From: Caproiciproducens sp. NJN-50
GTDB taxonomy: Bacteria; Bacillota; Clostridia; Oscillospirales; Acutalibacteraceae
Assembly (NCBI RefSeq): GCF_004103755.1
Contig: NZ_CP035283.1
Location: forward strand, 1,736,001 to 1,800,000
DNA length: 64,000 nucleotides
Reading direction: 5' to 3'
Part shown: piece after piece, positions 8,157-16,720 of the stretch
Layout of the letters: each line of letters opens with the position of its first letter
Numbering within the stretch: the stretch's first letter is position 1
The notes under the pieces: generated by a model
What the model saw: only the letters and a program-made list of their open reading frames with translations
The model's database searches: none
What the model was told of the DNA's origin: nothing
Program-made: the position numbers and the translations under genes

Positions 8157-9203
8157 ATGTTTTCCGAATTTTCTTCAAACGTTGTCCTCTCCAAAGCCCG
8201 CGCGATGTATGGAAAAAGGCTGACCGAACAAAATTATAACGACCTGCTCGCCTGCCAGTCGGTCGGTGAAGTTGCGGTCTATCTGAAAGACAATACGGCA
8301 TACGGAAAAGTTCTTTCCGGGATCGAGGAGTCGGAAATTCACCGTGGCCAGCTTGAGGCAAAACTGAGACAGAAGCTCTTGGAAGACTACGCTTCCCTTT
8401 GTCATTACGAAATCACCGTGGGCGAGCATTTTTCGCAGTATTTTATCAAAAGAAACGAGATCGACCAGATTCTGCGCGCCATTCTTTTACTGGACGCGGG
8501 CATGCCGGAAGAGTATCTGTTCAACATGCCTTCCTATCTTCTCCGCCATACAAAAATCGACCTGAAATCCCTGAGCAAAATCAAGAATTTTGAAGATCTT
8601 CTCCGCGCTTTGGGTCATACCGACTACCGCCGGCTTCTGGAGCCCTTTCAGCCGGATGAAAACGGCTGGATCAATTATACGGGGATCGAAAGCGCGCTTT
8701 ATTCCTATCTGTATTCGAACATGTTCCGAATCATCCAGAAGTATACGCATGGAGAAGCTGCCGCTCAACTGAATGACATTTTAAAGTCATTTATCGACCT
8801 CACCAATTTCACCAGAATTGTCAGGTTGAAAATCTCCTACCACGCAGACCCGGAATTTATCAAAAAGGCATTGTTTCCATACGGCACTTTCAAGGAACAC
8901 CTGTTGGACAAAATGATCGAGGCGGAAGGCGAAGAAGGAATCACTGCGGTCCTCGAAACCACGGAAATCGGAAAACGCGCCTTAAAATTCGAGCACGGCT
9001 ACGCCGGGGAAATCCAGCGCCGCATGAACTTCCGCAACTGCCACCACTACATTGATTTTTCTACGCATCCTTCCGTTGTCCTGATTTCCTACATCTTTAC
9101 AAGTGAAGCGGAAATCAGCGATATCATCACGATTGTTGAGGGAATCCGCTATCGGCTGGCAACGGATGAGATTAAGAAACTGCTCATTATCGTGAATAAT
9201 TAG
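8157..9203 (+). CDS. atpC: V-type ATP synthase subunit C
   Basis: A 348-residue homologue of archaeal/bacterial V-ATPase subunit C (V0 subunit d), the funnel-shaped socket joining the central stalk D-F to the membrane ring. Typical features are the N-terminal ARAMYGKRLTEQNYNDLL, repeated all-helical three-part structure and IVRLKISYH. Length is normal for the family. It has a GGGGAG site upstream and lies between the stalk subunit and subunit I. Its position at the front of the operon differs from the E. hirae order F-I-K-E-C-G-A-B-D. Confidence 0.9.
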   Translation: MFSEFSSNVVLSKARAMYGKRLTEQNYNDLLACQSVGEVAVYLKDNTAYGKVLSGIEESEIHRGQLEAKLRQKLLEDYASLCHYEITVGEHFSQYFIKRNEIDQILRAILLLDAGMPEEYLFNMPSYLLRHTKIDLKSLSKIKNFEDLLRALGHTDYRRLLEPFQPDENGWINYTGIESALYSYLYSNMFRIIQKYTHGEAAAQLNDILKSFIDLTNFTRIVRLKISYHADPEFIKKALFPYGTFKEHLLDKMIEAEGEEGITAVLETTEIGKRALKFEHGYAGEIQRRMNFRNCHHYIDFSTHPSVVLISYIFTSEAEISDIITIVEGIRYRLATDEIKKLLIIVNN

Positions 9204-9226
9204 TTGAGAAAGAGAGGGACCTAAGC

Positions 9227-11179
9227 ATGGCCGTTGTGAAAATAAAAATCCTCAACGTCATCGGGAGGTTGTCCGAACTGGACGAAGTGACCACAGCACT
9301 TGGCAAATCCGGGGTTTTCCATCCGGATAACGCTTTGGCCTTTTACTCTGATACTTCCGAGTTTATCCCGTTAAACGACGAAAATCCTTATACGGACGCT
9401 CTGCATCTGATGGATGAAACCTTAAAATCCATCGACAGGCATGTCGATCTCCTGAATAGCCGCACGGTTGAAAAGATAGCGCCCACCATCAAAAACTGGC
9501 GTTCTTATGTCAAGAATTTTTCGGCTTCCGTCAATAATCTTTTAAAAAGCCGGGATGAAATCGACAAAAAGATCGCCGACGACAGCAGGGAACTCGAAAA
9601 GGTCGGCCGCTTTAAGGACCTGGACCTGAACCTCGACGACCTGCGCGAATGTAAATTCATCAAAATCCGTTTTGGTTCCCTGCCGCATGAAAGCTACGAC
9701 AAACTCGCAAGCTATGACAAAGACCCCTATGTCGTTTTCTTCCCCGGCAGCAGGGATGAAGAGCGTTACTGGGGAATGTACTGCGCCCCCACCGAACGGA
9801 TCGCGGAAGTGGACCGGATTTTCTCAGGCCTTTATTTTGAACGCACCCGCCTGCACGAACTGACCGGCACAATGAAGACCGCCCTCAGTCAGCTGGCAAG
9901 CCGACGCGAGAGCGAAGCAGCCCAAAGGGAAGAAATCGGACGGCAGCTCGACAACCTTTGGGAAAAAGAAAAGCAGACGGTCCAAAACATATATTCTTGG
10001 CTTTCGGAAGAGTATGTCTACTATAACATACGCCGTTATGCCGCGAGATACGGCGACAATTTCATTCTGACGGGGTGGATCCCCGCCGATCGGGAAAACC
10101 AGATTCAGGCGCAGATGAATGAACTTCAAACGGTCAAGTGCACTTTTGACCACGCGGAAAACCCCGAAGTCCTGATGCATTCGCCGCCGGTCAAGCTCAA
10201 AAACAAAAAACTCTTCCGGCCGTTTGAGTATTTTGTGGAAATATATGGCCTGCCTTCCTATGATGAGATTGACCCCACCGTCCTGGTGGCCATCACCTAT
10301 TTTTTACTGTTCGGAATTATGTTCGCCGACTTGGGCCAGGGGCTCTGTGTGATAGCCGCAGGTTACTATATGTGGAAAAAGCTGAAGATGAAACTTGGAA
10401 GAATTTTGATTCCATGCGGAGTCAGTTCCTCCTTTTTCGGCATTCTGTTCGGTTCTTTCTTCGGATTTGAACATTTTTTGGATCCCTTTTATCACGCCGT
10501 TTTCGGCCTTGAAGAAAAGCCGATTTCCGTCTTGGAGCCGGAGACCACCAACTATATCATTCTTTTTTCCGTGGCGGTCGGCATTTCACTGGTTATGATC
10601 GCAATGCTGATCAATATCTATTCCTCGCTGAAAAGGAAGAATTACACCAACGCTTTCTTCGGGCCGAACGGAGTCGCCGGGTTGATTTTTTACTCGTCGA
10701 TCGTATTCGGCTTTGGCGGACAGATCCTGCTTGGATGGAAGATCGTCACCCTTCCCTACGTTCTATGCCTGATCGTACTTCCTCTGATTGTCATGTTTTT
10801 TCGCGAAGTGCTGGGCGGACTGGCGGAGGCGCGCCCCGATTGGAAACCGGAAAAATGGGGCGACTACATCATGCAGAATTTCTTCGAGGTTTTTGAGTTC
10901 CTGTTGAGTTTTTTGACCAATACCATGAGCTTCATCCGTGTCGGAGCATTTGTCCTTGTGCATGCCGGGATGATGATGGTTGTGTTCATGTTGGCAGAAA
11001 TGTCCTCCGGCCTCGGCTTCGCGCTGATCGTTTTGATCGGCAATATTTTCGTCATCGCTCTGGAGGGCCTGCTGGTCGGCATTCAGGCTTTAAGGCTCGA
11101 ATTCTATGAGATGTTCAGCCGATTCTTCGATGGGGAGGGCCGGCCTTTTCTTCCGGTCGTTGTCCGTCAGGAATCCTGA
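9227..11179 (+). CDS. atpI: V-type ATP synthase subunit I
   Basis: The 650-residue membrane subunit (equivalent of subunit a) that provides the ion half-channels. The first about 330 residues are cytosolic with long helical arms that bind two E-G stalks; the rest has seven to eight membrane helices. Family motifs are ILFGSFFGFEHFLDP, MFADLGQGLCVIAAGYYM and the helix with the essential Arg (VGAFVLVHAGMMM and EGLLVGIQALRLEFYEMFSRFF, where Arg follows QAL). It ends in FLPVV as usual. Next gene is the c-ring subunit K, 38 bases on. Confidence 0.93.
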   Translation: MAVVKIKILNVIGRLSELDEVTTALGKSGVFHPDNALAFYSDTSEFIPLNDENPYTDALHLMDETLKSIDRHVDLLNSRTVEKIAPTIKNWRSYVKNFSASVNNLLKSRDEIDKKIADDSRELEKVGRFKDLDLNLDDLRECKFIKIRFGSLPHESYDKLASYDKDPYVVFFPGSRDEERYWGMYCAPTERIAEVDRIFSGLYFERTRLHELTGTMKTALSQLASRRESEAAQREEIGRQLDNLWEKEKQTVQNIYSWLSEEYVYYNIRRYAARYGDNFILTGWIPADRENQIQAQMNELQTVKCTFDHAENPEVLMHSPPVKLKNKKLFRPFEYFVEIYGLPSYDEIDPTVLVAITYFLLFGIMFADLGQGLCVIAAGYYMWKKLKMKLGRILIPCGVSSSFFGILFGSFFGFEHFLDPFYHAVFGLEEKPISVLEPETTNYIILFSVAVGISLVMIAMLINIYSSLKRKNYTNAFFGPNGVAGLIFYSSIVFGFGGQILLGWKIVTLPYVLCLIVLPLIVMFFREVLGGLAEARPDWKPEKWGDYIMQNFFEVFEFLLSFLTNTMSFIRVGAFVLVHAGMMMVVFMLAEMSSGLGFALIVLIGNIFVIALEGLLVGIQALRLEFYEMFSRFFDGEGRPFLPVVVRQES

Positions 11180-11217
11180 TGCATGAGTTACATATTTTCA
11201 TTTAGGAGGATTTATTT

Positions 11218-11676
11218 ATGAATTATGTTTATCTTTCTTTGCCGGTGCTCTTTCTGATCGTTTCCACATTTCTCGCCATCCGCGCAGTGAAGCGGGGCCG
11301 CAAAAAGCGCAGCGCGCTGCTTGCTCAGCTTTTTGCCTTTCTTGCCGTCTGCCTGATTTCCTTCGCTGCTCCGGCTGTCGCACATGCCGTCGTCCCTGTT
11401 GTCAATGCAACGCCTACTGAGGCAGCCACACAAACTGCTGCCGCCACGACAGACTCCTCCTCTTCTCTCGGATTTACCATGCTGGCTGCGGCCCTTTCCA
11501 CCGGTCTTGCCGCAATCGGCGGCGGCATTGCCGTCGCGGCCTCCGCTCCCGCCGCAATCGGGGCAACCAGTGAGGATCCCAAGGCTTTCGGTAAAGCGCT
11601 GATCTTTGTTGCTCTCGGAGAAGGCATCGCAATCTACGGACTTCTGATGTCCATCCTGATTCTGAACAAAGTCTGA
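11218..11676 (+). CDS. atpK: V-type ATP synthase subunit K (rotor c-ring)
   Basis: A 152-residue rotor subunit. The C-terminal hairpin is classic: GGGIAVAASAPAAIGATSEDP loop and a final helix with the ion-binding Glu135 in LGEGIAIYG. The N-terminal half is not a second c hairpin: it has two hydrophobic segments (about 3-22 and 32-57) and an Ala/Thr/Ser linker (about 60-85), and carries no carboxylate, so the chain supplies one ion site. I see no Gln in the first hairpin helix of the kind used by sodium-binding rings, which favours protons, but this is a weak inference. Strong AGGAGG site before ATG 11218. Confidence 0.9.
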   Translation: MNYVYLSLPVLFLIVSTFLAIRAVKRGRKKRSALLAQLFAFLAVCLISFAAPAVAHAVVPVVNATPTEAATQTAAATTDSSSSLGFTMLAAALSTGLAAIGGGIAVAASAPAAIGATSEDPKAFGKALIFVALGEGIAIYGLLMSILILNKV

Positions 11677-11704
11677 CCATGATTGGGGAAACGGAGGCCG
11701 GTTT

Positions 11705-12013
11705 ATGCGCTTTTATGTAATCAGCGACAACGTGGACACTCAGGTTGGAATGCGCCTCGCGGGCATTGAAGGCGTTGTGGTTCATACGGAAGACGAGGTA
11801 AAACAGGCTCTCCAGGCGGCGATGAACCAGGAAGATATCGCTGTGGTTCTGATTACCGAAACCCTGCTCTCCCTCTGCTCCGAAATGATTTATAACGTGA
11901 AGCTGAACCACAGGCGGCCGCTGATTGTCGAGATCCCCGACCGCCATGGCAACGGGCGCACCAAGGATTCGATCACCCGCTATGTCAGGGAAGCGATTGG
12001 CGTTAAGATATAG
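11705..12013 (+). CDS. atpF: V-type ATP synthase subunit F
   Basis: A 102-residue Rossmann-like central-stalk subunit (NtpG in E. hirae). Landmarks are MRFYVISDNVDTQVGMRLAG, the IAVVLITETL strand and the RRPLIVEIPDRHG segment. It binds subunit D and the A/B hexamer and transmits rotation. GGAGG lies just before ATG 11705. Here it precedes subunit E, an order unlike the E. hirae operon. Confidence 0.92.
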   Translation: MRFYVISDNVDTQVGMRLAGIEGVVVHTEDEVKQALQAAMNQEDIAVVLITETLLSLCSEMIYNVKLNHRRPLIVEIPDRHGNGRTKDSITRYVREAIGVKI

Positions 12014-12045
12014 CCAAATTAAATTGGTCGAACGGGGGTTCATAA

Positions 12046-12645
12046 ATGGCTTATACCGACGAGAAAAAAGATAAATTTTATATCGCCATTAATCATTATG
12101 CCGAAGAGCAGCGCAAAAAAATTGAAGACGAGATCGTCGCATTTAAGGAAAAAGAACTCGGCGAAGCAGAAATAGAGGTTCTGACGGAATGCTACCTCAT
12201 GATCCAAAAGGAAATGACCCAGATGCGGACGGGGATTTCCCGGGAGCTGGCTGTCCGGGAGATGGATATGAAGCGGAGGCTGTTGGAAAAACGGCAGGAA
12301 ATAGCCGGCAGGGTCTTTCAGCGGGCCGCCGAAAAATTGATTGAATTTACAAAGACGGATCGTTATGCCGACTTTCTGAAAGAATCGGCGGAACAGTTTT
12401 CAAAAACTCTGCAGGGAAAACAGGATACTGTGATTTTCATAAAGCCAGGCGACGAAAAATATGAAGAAATGATTCGCAGCGCCTTTCAGGGTCCCTGTTC
12501 TTTCCAGCCGCTTGAAAGCATCCGCATCGGCGGAATCAGAGCCCGGAACGACAGTTTGGGCCTTTTTGCCGATGAAACGCTCGACACCCTGCTGGAAAAC
12601 CAGCACGATTGGTTTGAAGAGCAGTCCGGGATGGCCGTTGTCTAA
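12046..12645 (+). CDS. atpE: V-type ATP synthase subunit E
   Basis: A 199-residue peripheral-stalk subunit: about 100 residues of charged helix (DKKDKFYIAINHYAEEQRKK region and on) followed by a globular C-terminal domain (RIGGIRARNDSLGLFADETL, TLLENQHDWFEE), which caps the B subunit. It pairs with the G/H coiled coil. Start ATG 12046 follows a GGGG-rich site (ACGGGGGTTCATAA). The C-terminal motif GIRARN...FADETLDTLLE is typical of bacterial E subunits. Confidence 0.9.
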   Translation: MAYTDEKKDKFYIAINHYAEEQRKKIEDEIVAFKEKELGEAEIEVLTECYLMIQKEMTQMRTGISRELAVREMDMKRRLLEKRQEIAGRVFQRAAEKLIEFTKTDRYADFLKESAEQFSKTLQGKQDTVIFIKPGDEKYEEMIRSAFQGPCSFQPLESIRIGGIRARNDSLGLFADETLDTLLENQHDWFEEQSGMAVV

Positions 12646-12676
12646 TGATACGGATTAGTTTTTCGGAGATGAAGTT

Positions 12677-14437
12677 ATGGATTATAAGGATACAATATAC
12701 GGAATCAACGGGCCGGTCGTGACCATCAGGAACTCCCGCAGTTTTTCCATGATGGAAATGGTATTTGTCGGGAAGGAGCGCCTGGTTGGCGAAGTAATCG
12801 GTGTTTCCAACGATATGACCACGATTCAGGTCTATGAAGAAACAACCGGCCTGCGTCCCGGCGAACCGGTTTATGGCACCGGAAGCCCGATGAACGTCAC
12901 TCTTGGCCCCGGAATCCTGGACAATATATTCGACGGCATCGAGCGGCCTTTAAAGGAAATCGCCAAAAGATCCGGCTCATTCATAGCGCGCGGCAGCAAT
13001 ATTCCCGCCCTTGACGAAAATCGGGAGTGGGATGTTACGGTCACGGCTAAACCGGGAGACCATCTCAAGGGCGGGGACATCTATGCCGAACTGCCGGAGA
13101 CTCCGGTCATCCGTCACAAGTGCATGGTGCCGCCCGGACTGTCGGGGACGGTCCTTTCCGTCAAACAAAACGGCAAATATCATGTAAACGATACAGTCGT
13201 TGAATTAAAGGACGATCTGGGAAAAGTGCATGAGCTCTCCCTCTGCCAAAAGTGGCCCATCCGCTCTCCCCGCCCCGTTGCGGGACACTTGCCGCCCAAT
13301 ATTCCCCTCATCACCGGCCAGCGCGTCATCGATACCCTATTCCCTGTTTCCAAGGGGGGCACGGCGGCAATTCCGGGCGGCTTTGGAACCGGCAAGACCA
13401 TGACCCAGCATCAGCTTGCAAAATGGTGCGATGCGGATATTATCATCTATGTCGGATGCGGGGAACGCGGCAACGAAATGAGCGAGGTGCTGCAGGAATT
13501 TGCCGAACTGACCGATCCCAAGACAGGCCGCCTCCTGATGGACCGGACTGCACTGATCGCAAATACGAGCAACATGCCCGTGTCCGCACGCGAGGCTTCC
13601 ATTTACACGGGGATTACGCTCGGAGAATACTATCGTGACATGGGGTATCACGTTGCCCTGATGGCCGATTCCACTTCCCGTTGGGCGGAAGCTCTGCGCG
13701 AGATTTCCGGCCGCCTGGAAGAAATGCCGGCGGAGGAGGGATTTCCCGCCTACCTGCCGAGCCGTCTTGCCGAGTTTTACGAACGCGCGGGCATGGTTAA
13801 AAACCTGAACGATACGGACGGCTCCATTACGATTATCGGGGCCGTGTCCCCGCAGGGCTCCGATTTTTCCGAACCTGTCACTCAGAATACAAAACGCTTT
13901 ACCCGCTGTTTCTGGGCGCTCGACAAGGCATTGTCCTATGCCAGGCATTATCCCGCGATCAACTGGATGCAAAGCTACAGCGAATATTTTCCCGATCTCG
14001 ACCCCTGGTATGCCAAGAATGCCGGAGAGGATTTTATCCATTATCGGAAAAAAATCAATCATATTCTCCAGCAGGAAAACAAACTGATGGAAATCGTGAA
14101 ATTGATTGGGTCCGACGTGCTTCCTGACGACCAAAAACTGATCATAGAAACCGCCAGGGTAATCCGGGTCGGTTTTCTGCAGCAAAACGCGTTCCATGCG
14201 GAGGACACCTATGTCCCGCTGGAAAAACAAAAGCTGATGATGAAGGTGATTCTTCATCTGTATCAAAAGTCGAAACAGTTGATTTCGGCCAGCATCCCGA
14301 TTTCAAGCATTATGAAAACCGGCCTGTTTGACAAATTAGTCAAGATGAAATATGACATCCCGAACAATAAGCCGGAGATGTTTGATGACTATATGAAAGA
14401 GATTGACAGCGTCCTCTCTAAAGTTGTATCCGGTTAG
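12677..14437 (+). CDS. atpA: V-type ATP synthase catalytic subunit A
   Basis: The 586-residue nucleotide-hydrolysing subunit. The Walker A loop is GGFGTGKT at about residues 233-240, preceded by the roughly 90-residue non-homologous insertion that sets V/A-type A subunits apart from F1 beta. Also seen are the catalytic Glu region CGERGNEMSEVLQEF, ALMADSTSRWAEALREISGRLEEMP and the arginine-containing SRLAEFYERAG. Works as a hexamer A3B3. The full operon supports either ATP-driven ion pumping or ATP synthesis; direction cannot be told from sequence. Confidence 0.97.
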   Translation: MDYKDTIYGINGPVVTIRNSRSFSMMEMVFVGKERLVGEVIGVSNDMTTIQVYEETTGLRPGEPVYGTGSPMNVTLGPGILDNIFDGIERPLKEIAKRSGSFIARGSNIPALDENREWDVTVTAKPGDHLKGGDIYAELPETPVIRHKCMVPPGLSGTVLSVKQNGKYHVNDTVVELKDDLGKVHELSLCQKWPIRSPRPVAGHLPPNIPLITGQRVIDTLFPVSKGGTAAIPGGFGTGKTMTQHQLAKWCDADIIIYVGCGERGNEMSEVLQEFAELTDPKTGRLLMDRTALIANTSNMPVSAREASIYTGITLGEYYRDMGYHVALMADSTSRWAEALREISGRLEEMPAEEGFPAYLPSRLAEFYERAGMVKNLNDTDGSITIIGAVSPQGSDFSEPVTQNTKRFTRCFWALDKALSYARHYPAINWMQSYSEYFPDLDPWYAKNAGEDFIHYRKKINHILQQENKLMEIVKLIGSDVLPDDQKLIIETARVIRVGFLQQNAFHAEDTYVPLEKQKLMMKVILHLYQKSKQLISASIPISSIMKTGLFDKLVKMKYDIPNNKPEMFDDYMKEIDSVLSKVVSG

Positions 14438-14498
14438 CGGGCTTGGCAGTCCCGTTAAACCTGCGCTGTAAAAATGATTCATTGGAAGGCGGTTTTAC

Positions 14499-16028
14499 AT
14501 GATTCTTGATTATATCGGTGTAAAAGATATCAACGGCCCCTTGATTGTACTGGACAACGTTCAGGACGCTTTCTTTGAAGAAGTCGTGGACATCCGGCTG
14601 GAAGACGGCAGCGTTCGCCAGGGCCGCATCGTTCAAATGGAAGGGAACCGTGCCGTGATCCAGGTCTTTGAAGGGACCCGCGGTCTTTCGCTGACCAACA
14701 CAAGAACAAGGCTGACAGGGCACCCAATGGAAATGTCCCTGTCCCCCGAGCTTCTTGGCCGCACTTTCGATGGCTCCGGACGGCCGATCGACGGATTGGG
14801 AGATATCTTTCCCGTGAAAAGGGCCAATGTGAACGGAACCCCGATCAATCCTTACTCAAGAATCTATCCGAAAAATTATATCAATACCGGAATTTCAACC
14901 ATTGACACTTTAATGACGCTGATCCGGGGACAAAAGCTTCCGATTTTTTCCGGCTCCGGCATGAAGCACAATGAGCTGGCCGTTCAGATCGCCCGCCAGG
15001 CGAGAATCAGTGACGAGGAAAGCGGTTTTGCCATTGTTTTTGCCGCCATGGGCGTCAAAAACGACGTTGCGGATTACTTCCGCCGTTCTTTTAATGAATC
15101 CGGGATTCTGCGCCGGGTCGTCATGTTCCTGAACCTTGCAAACGACCCGATTATAGAAAGGATCCTGACACCCCGGTGCGCGCTGACGGCCGCCGAGTAT
15201 CTGGCCTTTGAACTCAATATGCATATTCTTGTCATCATGACCGATATGACCGCTTACGCCGAGGCTCTCCGTGAATTCAGCTCCTCAAAAGGCGAAATTC
15301 CCGGCAGAAAGGGATATCCGGGATATCTTTATTCCGATCTTGCCTCTCTTTACGAACGCGCCGGAATGGTGAATGGAAAAACCGGTTCCGTCACACAGCT
15401 TCCGATTCTGACCATGCCGAACGACGACGTGACTCATCCCGTCCCCGATCTCACCGGCTATATCACGGAAGGCCAGATTGTTCTTGACCGCTCCCTGGAC
15501 GGACAGGGGGTTTATCCTCCCGTCGCCGTGCTTCCTTCCCTCTCGCGTCTGATGAAAGACGGCATTGGCGAAGGTTATACCAGGGAAGACCACTCCGCGC
15601 TCTCCAATCAGCTTTTCGCTTCCTATGCCAAGGTAATGGATGTCCGTTCCCTGGCTTCCGTCATCGGCGAAGAAGAATTGTCGCCTGAAGACAAAAAATA
15701 TCTGGAATTCGGTAAAATGTTCGAGGCCAAGTTTGTAAATCAGGGCCCTTTGGAAAACCGCTCCATTGAGCAAAGCCTTGACCTTGGATGGGAGCTTCTC
15801 TCCACCCTGCCCCGCGAAACTTTGGACCGGGTTGACGATTCTACGCTGGATAAATATTACGAGCCGGCAAAGACGCGTCTTTTAAGCCGCGATAACTCGA
15901 AAAAGGGTGCCTCCCAGGCAATATGGGACCGCCTGAACCGGATCGACGGCGGTTCGAGTGAAGAAGACAGTGAAGACAGTGAGGACGATATGGAAGACAA
16001 CGGCAGCGGAGGCGTTGAAAATGAGTGA
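14499..16028 (+). CDS. atpB: V-type ATP synthase subunit B
   Basis: The 509-residue non-catalytic partner of subunit A. In place of a Walker A loop it has PIFSGSGMKHNELAVQIARQ, as B subunits do; other blocks are GVKNDVADYFRRSF, MTDMTAYAEALREFSSSKGE and PSLSRLMKDGIGEGYTREDH. The C-terminal about 25 residues are an unusual Glu/Asp/Ser-rich tail beyond the conserved end. The last codons overlap the start of subunit D by eight bases, so D is likely coupled to B translation. Confidence 0.96.
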   Translation: MILDYIGVKDINGPLIVLDNVQDAFFEEVVDIRLEDGSVRQGRIVQMEGNRAVIQVFEGTRGLSLTNTRTRLTGHPMEMSLSPELLGRTFDGSGRPIDGLGDIFPVKRANVNGTPINPYSRIYPKNYINTGISTIDTLMTLIRGQKLPIFSGSGMKHNELAVQIARQARISDEESGFAIVFAAMGVKNDVADYFRRSFNESGILRRVVMFLNLANDPIIERILTPRCALTAAEYLAFELNMHILVIMTDMTAYAEALREFSSSKGEIPGRKGYPGYLYSDLASLYERAGMVNGKTGSVTQLPILTMPNDDVTHPVPDLTGYITEGQIVLDRSLDGQGVYPPVAVLPSLSRLMKDGIGEGYTREDHSALSNQLFASYAKVMDVRSLASVIGEEELSPEDKKYLEFGKMFEAKFVNQGPLENRSIEQSLDLGWELLSTLPRETLDRVDDSTLDKYYEPAKTRLLSRDNSKKGASQAIWDRLNRIDGGSSEEDSEDSEDDMEDNGSGGVENE

Positions 16029-16641
16029 TCAGACCGTCCCCACCAAGGGCAATCTTCTGTCGGTTAAAAAGACCCTCGAGCTTTCGCGCTCCGGATTTGA
16101 CCTGCTGGACCGAAAACGCAACATTCTGATCCGTGAAATGATGTCCTTGATCGAAAGGGCAAACCAATTACAGGGAAAAATCGATACGGCTTACGAAGAA
16201 GCATATGCGGCCTTGCAGCGCGCCAATATAACGCTCGGCATTGTCAAGGAACTTTCGCAGACCGTTCCAATAGAAAACGGATTGAACGTGGCTTATCGCA
16301 GCGTAATGGGCGTGGAAATTCCAATGGTATCTTTTCATCCGGAGGAAGTCCAGCTTCCCTTCGGATTGGTTTCAACCAATATCCTTTTGGATCGCGCTTA
16401 TTTGAAATTCGATGAGGTCAAAAAATTAACGGCGGAACTCGCCGAGGTCGAAAACAGTGTTTATCGTTTGGCTTATGCGGTGAAAAAGACCCAAAAGCGT
16501 GCAAATGCGCTCAAGAACATTATGATTCCCCGTTTTGAACAAACAGTAAAGACCATCACGGAGGCGCTTGAGGAAAAGGACCGTGAAGATTTTTCGCGGA
16601 TGAAAATTATAAAACACCATAAGACCAGCAAAACGGCGTAA
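16021..16641 (+). CDS. atpD: V-type ATP synthase subunit D
   Basis: A 206-residue central rotor shaft: two long antiparallel helices at either end (TVPTKGNLLSVKKTLELS at the start, KKTQKRANALKNIMIPRFEQT near the end) enclosing a short head. ATG 16021 overlaps the subunit B stop and has GGAGG upstream; the longer frame from 15958 is inside atpB and rejected. Last gene of the operon, ending directly at a strong terminator. Confidence 0.95.
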   Translation: MSDQTVPTKGNLLSVKKTLELSRSGFDLLDRKRNILIREMMSLIERANQLQGKIDTAYEEAYAALQRANITLGIVKELSQTVPIENGLNVAYRSVMGVEIPMVSFHPEEVQLPFGLVSTNILLDRAYLKFDEVKKLTAELAEVENSVYRLAYAVKKTQKRANALKNIMIPRFEQTVKTITEALEEKDREDFSRMKIIKHHKTSKTA

Positions 16642-16672
16642 AAGAGCTTCCCTTCAGGGAAGCTCTTTTTTC
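16641..16672 (+). terminator. Intrinsic terminator of the V-ATPase operon
   Basis: Perfect 12-bp stem AAAGAGCTTCCC / GGGAAGCTCTTT (16641-16652 with 16657-16668), TTCA loop, followed by a T tract. It could also work for the convergent ackA. Confidence 0.93.
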
Positions 16673-16720
16673 CTCTTATTAATTCATGCAGTCCTGATAC
16701 AGATCTTTCAACGCCGCTTC

